The translations under genes were made by a program, and so were the position numbers. Below are positions 1 to 8,017 of a stretch of 64,000 nt of DNA, one piece after another. Below the pieces are notes generated by a model. That model did no database searches and had not been told where the DNA came from. It worked only from the letters and a program-made list of their open reading frames with translations. Source of the DNA: Orbus sasakiae (lineage in GTDB: Bacteria; Pseudomonadota; Gammaproteobacteria; Enterobacterales; Orbaceae); NCBI RefSeq assembly GCF_039542345.1, contig NZ_BAABHY010000001.1:1674001-1738000 (forward strand), in the 5' to 3' direction. The stretch's first letter is position 1. Each line of letters starts with the position of its first letter.

Positions 1-382
1 GTTCTCCAATTTCATCAACCGCATCAATCATATTTAATACGACGATCAATGGTAAATTCAGATCAATTAATTGGAAAGTTAAATATAAACTACGTTGTAA
101 ATTTGTCGCATCAATAATATTAACAATGACGTTACCTGTTTCAGATAACACGTAGTCACGTGCAATCATTTCATCTTGTGAAGTTGTATGAGTATTACTT
201 TCTATCGCATAGGTACCAGGCAAATCAACAATTTCAAATTGTTGTTTATTGTAACTAAAAACACCAGTTTTTCGTTCTACTGTCACGCCAGGCCAGTTGC
301 CTACACGTTGCCGAGAGCCAGTCAATAAATTAAATAAGGTGGTTTTCCCGCAGTTTGGGTTACCAATTAATGCAATACTCAT
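1..382 (-). CDS. feoB: Ferrous iron transport protein B, N-terminal part (cut by window edge)
   Basis: Reading the minus strand from an ATG at 382 gives the GTPase (G) domain of FeoB, the inner-membrane Fe(II) permease. The start MSIALIGNPNCGKTTLFN carries the G1/P-loop (GNPNCGKT), followed by the switch region with DLPGTYAI (G3) and a later NMID (G4-like). The membrane permease domain lies beyond position 1, so only about 127 residues are present. The ATG overlaps the feoA stop codon by 4 bases (ATGA), which points to translational coupling. Identification is firm from the G-domain motifs and the feoA neighbour. Confidence 0.95.
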   Translation of the reverse strand, partial: MSIALIGNPNCGKTTLFNLLTGSRQRVGNWPGVTVERKTGVFSYNKQQFEIVDLPGTYAIESNTHTTSQDEMIARDYVLSETGNVIVNIIDATNLQRSLYLTFQLIDLNLPLIVVLNMIDAVDEIGE

Positions 383-627
383 TTTTCAACCTCTACCACA
401 GCAATCGATGCCGCTTCTTGACGCCTCAAACACAAAAAGAAACCTCGCATCTTAATTTCTAAAGGGTCACCTAGCGGTGCAGATCTCACGATTGAGACTT
501 TACAGCCTGGCGTTATGCCCATTGCAAGTAGCTTACGGCGAAAAGGTAAAGATTCGGGTAATAGTTTAGCGATAACCGCTTCTTTGCCAAAGGCAAGACG
601 GTCTAATGTTAACTCAGAGGTGCTCAT
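379..627 (-). CDS. feoA: Ferrous iron transport protein A
   Basis: An 82-residue SH3-like cytoplasmic protein that partners FeoB in Fe(II) uptake. The family core RRKLLAMGITPGCKVSIVR is followed by the G-D-P-L-E-I-K strand and the RRQEA segment typical of FeoA. Length equals the usual 75-85 residues. The ATG at 627 has an AGGA about 9 bases upstream. It is first in the feoAB operon and its stop overlaps the feoB start. No FeoC is visible on the part of the operon inside the window. Confidence 0.95.
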   Translation of the reverse strand: MSTSELTLDRLAFGKEAVIAKLLPESLPFRRKLLAMGITPGCKVSIVRSAPLGDPLEIKMRGFFLCLRRQEAASIAVVEVEK

Positions 628-1051
628 GATAGACGTTCCTGTCCGAGCTTAGTCGGAACCAATAATACGAATTGTTCTCAATCTTAATACAAATGAATTA
701 AGAAAGGAATCTTAATCCATACAAAATCTAAGCTTTTTATGGCATTTTCTATGTTAAACCCATAAATTTCGTCATTATTTTAAGCAAAACCACATAAAAA
801 ACACCTTACTATCATACAGTATAGTGACTCAAGCATTACAGATAAATCCGTTAACTCATACCGTCACATTGCTTGCTGTTCATAGCCAGCTTAATCAGGT
901 CATTTACCTTATGATAAGTATTGCCACTCTTTGTAAGCAAAGTCTTCTGAGCATGGCGAAAAACAAGCTAACAGAATAATATCATTAAGGAAACGGCAAT
1001 GACACGCATAATCACACCGTTATTTTTATCATCATTAGTACAGTCAGTATG
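628..1051. other. feoA upstream region; weak Fur-like site; otherwise empty
   Basis: This 424-base stretch lies between the feoA start and the glnE stop. The 17 bases around 664-680 (TGAGAACAATTCGTATT on the minus strand) partly match the Fur 7-1-7 pattern, about 9 of 14 positions, so Fur control of feo is plausible but weakly supported. No promoter pair is convincing. A short plus-strand reading frame of 51 codons begins at 999 behind an AAGGAAA sequence and runs antisense into glnE; it is reported as a finding rather than a gene. Confidence 0.35.
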
Positions 1052-3868
1052 TTACATCAGCCATGCTTGCCAACACTGGCTAACATATGCACGTTCGTGC
1101 TCAAATAGGTGTAAATCAACCTTGCTTGATAAAAGCTGCAATGATAATCGGTGAATTTCATTACGCATATTAATATAAATTTGTGTCAATTTTTCTGCTT
1201 CATCGCTTGGCATAATCTCATATCTTGCTGCCAACTCTAAAATACGAACATTATCGCTCCAAGTTGTCATTTTAGGTTGAAAATGAGCATAATTGAGCAC
1301 TAAATATTGTGAAATAAACTCAATATCACCAATTCCGCCGGCATCAACTTTAATGTTAAAGTAGGTAGTATTTGTACTGCTCAGGTGAATGCGTATTTTT
1401 TCACGCATTTGTCTTACATCTAGTTTTAATGCTTGCTCATCACGTTGTCGGATCAAGACTTGATGGCGAATTTGATTAAAACGAGATTGTAATTGCGATT
1501 CCCCGTATACCACTCGAGCCCTTACTAATGCCTGATGTTCCCATGTCCAAGCGTCATTATTTTGATAATCAGCAAACGAGTCTAAACTACATGCAAGCAA
1601 ACCCGCATCCCCTTGAGGACGTAGTCTTACATCAACCTCATACAAAATACCTGAATTAGTCCGAATACTAAATAAATGGATAATCCGTTGTACTAAACGT
1701 AAATAGAACTGCCGGCTATCGATAATCTTTTCTCCCGTGGTCATGCTATTTGCGGGACAATCATGTAAAAAAACCAAATCCAAATCAGAGCCATACCCAA
1801 GTTCAAGCCCACCAAGCTTACCGTAGCCAACAACAATAAACCCTTTTTGTGTGTTATCAATTAAAAAATCAGGTTTACCATAACGTGCGATCATTTGGTT
1901 CCAAGCAATTTGCACAACAAAATCTATCATCGCTTCAGCTAAATAGGTTAAATGATCGCTAACTTTCATCGTCGGCAAAATCTGTGCAATATCACTCGCT
2001 GCAATATGCAGCAATTGCATCTGTTTAAACTGTCGTAATGCCTCAATTTGTTGTTCTTCATCATCAGATTCAATTCGTAGTAGGTATTGATAAAGTTCAC
2101 TTTTATATTGATCAATAGGAACCGTTTTATAAAGTGAATTGAGGTCAATTAACTCATCTAACAATAATGGGTAACGCGTCAATTGATCACTGATCATGGG
2201 GGAAGCTGCACACAGCCGAATGAGCTGTTTGAGTGCATTTGGATATTCAACTAAAAGTTCTAAATAAGTAGTACGGCTGACAATATTGACTAACAACTGT
2301 AACACTCGACCTAAAATTGTTAGCCGTGATTCTTCTTCACAGGCGAGTGATAAAAGGCGAGGAATAAGTTGATCAAGAATATCTCGCCCCCGTACTCCAA
2401 TCGTCCGTTTACTGATGTTTTCTCGAAATTGAATGATCAATTGATAAAGTTGTAATGACTCTTGAGTATTGAGATGCGGTAAGATATGTTTAATATCATC
2501 AGCAGTAACATCTGACGCCCATAATTCATCATATTGTTCATTATAATTTGACGGCGCACTTTCAGACTCTTCATCACCGATAAGCTCATTAAAAATAATG
2601 CGGTTAGTGAACATACAATGGGTTAATGCATGGTGAAAATCGAGCCAATTATCAAATCCCATCCCGAATGCTAGTCTTAATTGATCAAGTTCATTATCCG
2701 GTAATGTTTGAGTTTGTTCATCATTAATGCCTTGTAATAAATTTTCACAGCGTCTTAAAAACAAATAGTTATCATGTAAAACTTCAACGTCTTGTTGAGA
2801 TAACAGTTTTTCATGTTCTATCACGTTAAGGGCATCAAGCAATGAACGTGTTTGCAACGCAGTAACCCGTCCACCACGAATAAGTTGAAAAACTTGTACA
2901 ATGAACTCAACTTCTCGAATACCACCTGCGCCCAATTTAATATTATTTGTGAGTCCTCGGCGACGGACTTCACGCTCAATCATGCCTTTCATATTTCGTA
3001 GCGACTGTAAGACACTAAAATCAATATAACGTCGGTAGACGAACGGCTTAAGCATCTGATAGAGTTCTTTAGCATAGGGATCATTTTGATCACCTAATAT
3101 TTTAGCTTTTACCATTGCATACCGTTCCCAATCTCGTCCTTGTTCTTGGTAATAATCTTCCATTGCAGAAAAACTTAACACTAATGGCCCGCCCTCACCC
3201 AATGGACGAAGTCGCATATCAACACGATATACAAAACCATCTTGTGTGATTTGATCAAGCGTTTTAATCAAGCGTTGGCCGAGCCGAGTAAAAAAAATCG
3301 AATTGTCTAATTCTCGTCGTCCCCCTTGGGTTGAACCGTGTTCAGGATAAGCAAAGATAAGATCAATATCGGATGAAAAGTTGAGCTCCCCCCCACCTAA
3401 TTTACCCATCCCTAAAATAATCAGTGGCTGAATGTCACCTTTACTATTGAACGGTGTTCCCCATTCTTTACAACTCAATTTATACAACCAATCTCGTGCC
3501 GTTATGATCAAGATTTGTGCCAATTCACTAAGTTGTGTGAGGGTTTGTTCTGTGGTACTGGAATTCACAATTTGTGACCAATTGATTCGTACTAACATTT
3601 TGCGTCTAAAGTGCCGTAAGATCGCCATTAATTGTTCTTCACTACTGATCTCAGTGATAAGTTCATTTAGCCAGCGTTGATAATGAATATAATCATCATG
3701 TGCAGGCATATTCTGTGTTAATTCAACGAGCCAATCGGGAAAACGATAGAATGAATCAACAATAAAATCACTTTTAACCAATGTATTAATATGTTGATTA
3801 ACCAGTAGCTGATTGCAATTAGCTAATTGCGTTAAGACTTTTTGTTGTTGTGCGATCAATAAAGACAT
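1052..3868 (-). CDS. glnE: Bifunctional glutamine synthetase adenylyltransferase/adenylyl-removing enzyme
   Basis: GlnE adenylylates and deadenylylates a tyrosine of glutamine synthetase in response to PII and glutamine. The 938-residue product matches the family length (E. coli 946). Two nucleotidyltransferase domains are visible: the N-terminal one with GMGKLGGGELNFSSDIDLIF near residues 152-171, and the C-terminal one with GYGKLGGLELGYGSDLDLVF near 680-700. Both carry the G-S/D-x-D metal-binding signature. It starts 18 bases after the ygiF-like gene, an arrangement also found in enteric bacteria. In E. coli hldE follows glnE; here hldE lies at 59-60.5 kb. Confidence 0.97.
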   Translation of the reverse strand: MSLLIAQQQKVLTQLANCNQLLVNQHINTLVKSDFIVDSFYRFPDWLVELTQNMPAHDDYIHYQRWLNELITEISSEEQLMAILRHFRRKMLVRINWSQIVNSSTTEQTLTQLSELAQILIITARDWLYKLSCKEWGTPFNSKGDIQPLIILGMGKLGGGELNFSSDIDLIFAYPEHGSTQGGRRELDNSIFFTRLGQRLIKTLDQITQDGFVYRVDMRLRPLGEGGPLVLSFSAMEDYYQEQGRDWERYAMVKAKILGDQNDPYAKELYQMLKPFVYRRYIDFSVLQSLRNMKGMIEREVRRRGLTNNIKLGAGGIREVEFIVQVFQLIRGGRVTALQTRSLLDALNVIEHEKLLSQQDVEVLHDNYLFLRRCENLLQGINDEQTQTLPDNELDQLRLAFGMGFDNWLDFHHALTHCMFTNRIIFNELIGDEESESAPSNYNEQYDELWASDVTADDIKHILPHLNTQESLQLYQLIIQFRENISKRTIGVRGRDILDQLIPRLLSLACEEESRLTILGRVLQLLVNIVSRTTYLELLVEYPNALKQLIRLCAASPMISDQLTRYPLLLDELIDLNSLYKTVPIDQYKSELYQYLLRIESDDEEQQIEALRQFKQMQLLHIAASDIAQILPTMKVSDHLTYLAEAMIDFVVQIAWNQMIARYGKPDFLIDNTQKGFIVVGYGKLGGLELGYGSDLDLVFLHDCPANSMTTGEKIIDSRQFYLRLVQRIIHLFSIRTNSGILYEVDVRLRPQGDAGLLACSLDSFADYQNNDAWTWEHQALVRARVVYGESQLQSRFNQIRHQVLIRQRDEQALKLDVRQMREKIRIHLSSTNTTYFNIKVDAGGIGDIEFISQYLVLNYAHFQPKMTTWSDNVRILELAARYEIMPSDEAEKLTQIYINMRNEIHRLSLQLLSSKVDLHLFEHERAYVSQCWQAWLM

Positions 3869-3886
3869 AGGCCACCATTTATATCA

Positions 3887-4828
3887 TCATGAAAAGGTTA
3901 ATAAAATTAAATATAATTTTAGTTTGGTATTTAATTCACTATAAGCAAATTTTTTTATGCTATCAAAATGCTGGCGTTGCTGGTTCCAATTGTGGTAACT
4001 CTCATTGAGTTGTGGTGAATATTGATGATTTAGTACTGCTAAAATGTGTTTCAAATAGACCGCTACTGCATCTAATACAGTTTGGTATAATATTGGGTCA
4101 TTATTAGCAAGTGCATATTCTTCATTTGTCTGCCAATAATCTAACCATTGTGGTAGTTCTGAAAGTGATACACTATCCGAATTCGCCCTAATATCTATTT
4201 TTTTTAATTGCCCATTATTGATCAAACGATAACCCCGAGCCGCTTTACTTTGAGAAAATAAATGGATATTAAACTGGCTTAATTCAAGTGCGAAGAGGAC
4301 TAAATCAAGCTGACTGCCAGATTTCAATTCCAATTCAATTTCCAAAATAGGTAAATAGTTTTTCGAATCTGTAATTTGACCTTGATCTAAAGCAATTTCA
4401 ATAACACTATTTGCATAGGTGATAAGCCAAGTCCGGCGTTCAAAATTTGTCGTAAACTGTGGGATAAGTTGTGATGCTAAATCAATGATATGAATATGCG
4501 GAGGAAATGTGTTTGGTGGTAGTACAGTCAGATTGAGCTGGTCATTAGGTAAACTGACATTTATTTCCTGCCGAGCATGCAACCCTGCAACAGCAGAGCC
4601 AGCAGATTTTACGGTTATTTCATATTGCGCCGTTTGACCTAAGCGTGCAGTACCGCGAATGCGAATACTTGACGCTATTTGACGTAAAATACTCGCATGA
4701 CTATCGTAATACGTGTTAGTTAATTGCAGGGTCTCAGCGTGATCAATATAGTGTGTGTTTAAAAAATTCGATAAAGGGGCTATTGTCGATGCATCAATTT
4801 CGAATTTAAGTTCAATTTCTTGGCTCAT
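3887..4828 (-). CDS. ygiF: CYTH domain protein, inorganic triphosphatase-like (YgiF family, short CHAD part)
   Basis: The start MSQEIELKFEID carries the CYTH signature E-x-E-x-K of triphosphate tunnel enzymes; the following strands with R-I-R, E-I-T-V-K and E-I-E-L-E fit the tunnel fold. E. coli YgiF is a cytoplasmic inorganic triphosphatase of about 433 residues with CYTH plus CHAD domains. This product is about 313 residues, so the CHAD-type helical tail is short. I chose the ATG at 4828, where the CYTH strand begins and AAGG lies upstream. The longer frame from 4897 adds a hydrophobic stretch that does not belong to the family. It lies 18 bases upstream of glnE. Confidence 0.85.
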   Translation of the reverse strand: MSQEIELKFEIDASTIAPLSNFLNTHYIDHAETLQLTNTYYDSHASILRQIASSIRIRGTARLGQTAQYEITVKSAGSAVAGLHARQEINVSLPNDQLNLTVLPPNTFPPHIHIIDLASQLIPQFTTNFERRTWLITYANSVIEIALDQGQITDSKNYLPILEIELELKSGSQLDLVLFALELSQFNIHLFSQSKAARGYRLINNGQLKKIDIRANSDSVSLSELPQWLDYWQTNEEYALANNDPILYQTVLDAVAVYLKHILAVLNHQYSPQLNESYHNWNQQRQHFDSIKKFAYSELNTKLKLYLILLTFS

Positions 4829-4996
4829 AAATCCATGCCTTATTGATAGTATTATTGGTAATACTATAACAAGCAATAGATATCTCTGTCTAATCACACA
4901 TAAAATTTAATCTATTCGAAATTTAGTAATATTTGTTTCAATATAACAAAGATAATGTTCAAGAGAATAAAATTCAGTTTAAGTTAAATTAGTGAA

Positions 4997-5024
4997 ACAA
5001 AAAATCCTCCAAAATGGAGGATTT
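4997..5024 (-). terminator. Rho-independent terminator of the 5036-5539 gene
   Basis: On the minus strand AAATCCTCC, loop ATTTT, GGAGGATTT forms a 9-bp stem followed directly by a T run. It sits 12 bases past the stop of the gene at 5036. Confidence 0.85.
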
Positions 5025-5035
5025 GAATTCAAAAC

Positions 5036-5539
5036 TTAGATATTACCGTTTTCAACTAAATATTTAACGAAAGTGGGGAATGGTTGATCAACAATTTCAA
5101 TCGTTAAGCTACCTAATGATTGTTGTTCTGCAAGACTTGTCATACGTGACCAGCCATCAGTTTTATTGTAGCTGATTGAAATATCAATTGCATCACTTGA
5201 CTCGGTACGTAAACCTTTTGGCTCATCTAAAGCATCTAATGCAAAACCTTGTAAAGGTAAGTTAAGATCTTCAATTTGATTATTTTGATCAAAAGAAACA
5301 CTTGCTAATGTGGTAAATAAAACCACTTTTTGATCTGCTGGAACCGTGACTTTAACATATTTATTTTGATATTTAGTGTCAGCATAACCAGCTAGTTTAA
5401 TGTATAAATAGGTATTTAAATCCCAAGATACATTAGGCTTTGTACCACCAATTTGAATCGCACTACCTTGATAACTTTCATCTAAAACAAATGCACCACC
5501 AGTTGGAATGATAAGTTCTGGTTTTTTATTATTTAACAT
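5036..5539 (-). CDS. Hypothetical protein
   Basis: A 167-residue soluble protein that I do not recognise. It has no signal peptide or membrane segment. The sequence is rich in beta-strand-like stretches (YLYIKLAGYA, VKVTVPADQKVVLFTTLAS, LGSLTIEIVDQPF), suggesting a single beta-sandwich domain. The ATG at 5539 is preferred over a TTG two codons upstream because AAGGA lies 9 bases before the ATG and only 3 before the TTG. It is a single-gene unit with its own terminator. Function is unknown. Confidence 0.7.
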   Translation of the reverse strand: MLNNKKPELIIPTGGAFVLDESYQGSAIQIGGTKPNVSWDLNTYLYIKLAGYADTKYQNKYVKVTVPADQKVVLFTTLASVSFDQNNQIEDLNLPLQGFALDALDEPKGLRTESSDAIDISISYNKTDGWSRMTSLAEQQSLGSLTIEIVDQPFPTFVKYLVENGNI

Positions 5540-5692
5540 ATTCAATTTTCCTTTATTATTATTTTTTTTAGATTGTATATTTTAAGCTTAACTCCACTCA
5601 AAATACTGTTTAAATATACAGCACTTATTGGTATTTGTCAAGTTTATTTAAATAATAAATAGGCATGAAATATTACATATATGAAACAATAA

Positions 5693-5725
5693 ACAAAAAA
5701 GACCCGGCACAATTAGCCAAGCCTT
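5693..5725 (-). terminator. Terminator of the 5759-6199 gene
   Basis: On the minus strand AAGGCTTGGC, loop TAATTGT, GCCGGGTCTT forms a 10-bp stem that uses three G-T wobbles, followed by TTTTTTG. Position is 34 bases after the stop codon. Confidence 0.7.
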
Positions 5726-5758
5726 ATTTGTATTTCCGTTGAACAATGAGATAAATAT

Positions 5759-6199
5759 CTACTTTTCAATGACGCGAAAATCGATTTTTTGTGGAATGCC
5801 AGCCGATAAGCGTACTGTTTGTGTTTGGCTACTGATTAATTGATACGGTTCAGGTAAACTATCTTTATCAAGCTTAATGATAAAATTGATCCCTCTTTCA
5901 CTCAGACCTCCAGCTATTGCCGCTAATGAATAACGACCATGCTGATCGGTAATAATAATTTGCCCTGTTGCGGTGACCAGCCTAACACCACCAATGCCTT
6001 CTTCGCCTTCATCTTGTATACCATTTTGATTACGATCATTATAGACTGTGCCCATAATTGTACTATCATCAAATAACGAATTATTGTCTTGCAAAGATTG
6101 TTCAAAATGAGGTTGATTCGCTAAACTCACAAAATGAAATGAGCAGATTAAGCCTGCAATGGTAATCACTGTCATGAATTTTCGATAAACATTTTGCAT
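5759..6199 (-). CDS. Secreted protein with one SdrD_B-like domain
   Basis: The product has 146 residues. Residues 1-27 form a signal peptide (basic start, hydrophobic ITIAGLICSFHFVSLA, cleavage likely after SLA). The rest contains GTVYNDRNQNGIQDEGEEG, the calcium-binding Asp/Asn-rich loop that opens SdrD_B / Cna-B-like prealbumin-fold domains, followed by G-V-R-L, TDQHGRYSL and closing beta strands. Such domains usually occur as tandem stalks in large surface proteins; a single exported copy is unusual. It is probably periplasmic or released. Partner and role cannot be inferred from the neighbours. Confidence 0.75.
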   Translation of the reverse strand: MQNVYRKFMTVITIAGLICSFHFVSLANQPHFEQSLQDNNSLFDDSTIMGTVYNDRNQNGIQDEGEEGIGGVRLVTATGQIIITDQHGRYSLAAIAGGLSERGINFIIKLDKDSLPEPYQLISSQTQTVRLSAGIPQKIDFRVIEK

Positions 6200-6296
6200 A
6201 ATATCATCCTTATAATTTTAGCCATAAGCGGATTTATTTTGCGTATCATAGCCAAAAAGTTATTTTTATGCGATAGTCAATTCATCGATATGAGAT

Positions 6297-6321
6297 CAAA
6301 AAAATGCGCCAATTAGGCGCA
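6297..6321 (-). terminator. Rho-independent terminator of glyA
   Basis: The minus strand reads TGCGCC, loop TAATT, GGCGCA, then a run of eight T. It lies about 27 bases beyond the glyA stop. Confidence 0.85.
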
Positions 6322-6347
6322 CTTAATGTTTTAACTAAAAGCAGTCA

Positions 6348-7604
6348 TTATTTCTCGTAAACCGGTAAACGACGACAGATTTCTAGTACTTGAGCTTTGA
6401 CTTTTTCAATCGTTGCTTCATCATCCAGATTATCGAGAATATCACAGATCCAATTTGCTAATTGTCTTGCATCTTGTTCTTTAAATCCGCGACGCGTAAT
6501 CGCGGGAGTACCCAAACGGATACCAGAAGTGACAAATGGGCTTTGTGGATCTTTAGGAACACTGTTTTTATTCACGGTAATATTCGCACGGCCTAGTGCT
6601 GCATCGGCATCTTTTCCAGTAATATTTTTATTCACTAAATCAATCAGAAATAAATGGTTTTGTGTTTCACCTGATACCACTTTGTAACCACGTTTTAAAA
6701 TTTCTTCAACCATGGCTTTGGCATTTTTAATAACTTGTTCTTGATACGCTTTATAAGCAGGTTCCATCGCTTCTTTTAAAGCAACGGCCTTACCAGCAAT
6801 AACATGCATTAATGGGCCACCTTGGGCGCCTGGGAATACGGCAGAATTTAATTTTTTATATAATTCATCACTACCACCATGGGCTAAAATCAATCCGCCA
6901 CGTGGACCGCCTAATGTTTTATGCGTTGTTGTTGTGACAACATGAGCATGAGGTAATGGATTAGGATAAACACCCGCAGCAATTAAACCCGCAACATGTG
7001 CCATATCAACAAATAAATATGCGCCAACGCTATCGGCAATTTCACGCATTTTTTTCCAATCAACCACACCTGAATAGGCAGAGAAACCACCAATAATCAT
7101 TTTAGGTTTCGTTTCTTTAGCAATTCTTGCCACATCATCATAATCAATATGACCCGTCTCATCGACACCATAAGCAGCAATATGATAAAGTTTACCAGAG
7201 AAATTGACAGGTGAGCCGTGAGTTAAATGTCCACCTTCTGACAAATTCATACCAAGTACGGTATCGCCAGGATTTAAAAGTGCCGTATAGACAGCAAAGT
7301 TTGCTTGTGAACCTGAATGCGGTTGCACATTCGCATAATCCGCACCAAACAGGGCTTTTGCACGGTCTATAGCGAGTTGTTCAACAATATCAACATATTC
7401 ACAACCACCATAATAGCGTTTACCAGGATAGCCTTCAGCATATTTATTTGTAAGCTGTGAGCCTTGTGCTTGCATAACGCGGGGGCTAGTATAATTTTCT
7501 GAAGCGATTAATTCGATATGATCTTCTTGGCGTTTATTTTCACCTTGAATGGCATCCCATAGATCTTTGTCATACTCGGCTATTGTCATTTGTTTAGTAA
7601 ACAT
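6348..7604 (-). CDS. glyA: Serine hydroxymethyltransferase
   Basis: GlyA converts serine and tetrahydrofolate to glycine and 5,10-methylene-tetrahydrofolate, the main one-carbon source. The 418-residue product is near identical in layout to E. coli GlyA (417). ELIASENYTSP lies near the start, then SQLTNKYAEGYPGKRYYGGC, and the PLP-binding lysine is K229 in TTTTHKTLGGPRGG, the same position as in E. coli. The gene is monocistronic, with its own terminator downstream and a long untranscribed-looking gap upstream. Confidence 0.98.
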   Translation of the reverse strand: MFTKQMTIAEYDKDLWDAIQGENKRQEDHIELIASENYTSPRVMQAQGSQLTNKYAEGYPGKRYYGGCEYVDIVEQLAIDRAKALFGADYANVQPHSGSQANFAVYTALLNPGDTVLGMNLSEGGHLTHGSPVNFSGKLYHIAAYGVDETGHIDYDDVARIAKETKPKMIIGGFSAYSGVVDWKKMREIADSVGAYLFVDMAHVAGLIAAGVYPNPLPHAHVVTTTTHKTLGGPRGGLILAHGGSDELYKKLNSAVFPGAQGGPLMHVIAGKAVALKEAMEPAYKAYQEQVIKNAKAMVEEILKRGYKVVSGETQNHLFLIDLVNKNITGKDADAALGRANITVNKNSVPKDPQSPFVTSGIRLGTPAITRRGFKEQDARQLANWICDILDNLDDEATIEKVKAQVLEICRRLPVYEK

Positions 7605-8017
7605 CTTTGCTCCTCACAGCTTTAGTTAATAATTAGATAAAAACAGGTGTAATCAATGATATGTTACTCAATTTCTTAACAGAAATTTTAAGTCATTAAA
7701 TGAAATCGATCCATGAAAATATGCACATATAATAAAGAATAACCTAGCTATTTACTAGGTTATTTTCAACGTTTTTTACTATTGCTCATTAGTGAACTGG
7801 CTATCAATACCATGTAACAACAATTTGCCAAGTATATTTCACCATTGCAACAATAAGTCATTATCTGTCTGAATCTGAGTTGTTAGTCAAGTTGTTAGTG
7901 AATATAACAAAGAAATAAAGTACATCCGACATATTATAAAAATAACTCTACGATCATGATGAGAAGAATATAATATGGTAACTCAGTGAATCACCATATT
8001 ATGGTAAATTATAATTC
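7605..8017. other. Intergenic region with two hairpins
   Basis: A 413-base stretch upstream of glyA and downstream of the 8018 gene. A perfect 10-bp stem (ATAATATGGT / ACCATATTAT) at 7970-8002 lies 15 bases past the 8018 stop and probably ends that transcript. A second hairpin at 7741-7761 (AACCTAG / CTAGGTT) has a short T-rich tail in both directions. No coding potential was seen in between. No PurR- or MetR-type site could be identified upstream of glyA. Confidence 0.5.

Noticed and set aside
664..680. Fur box upstream of feoA as a firm site
   Set aside because: Only about 9 of 14 positions match; kept as a weak remark in the intergenic entry.
4829..4897. N-terminal hydrophobic extension of the YgiF-like protein
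   Set aside because: The CYTH domain begins at the internal Met; the extension lacks a ribosome-binding site and the family is cytosolic.
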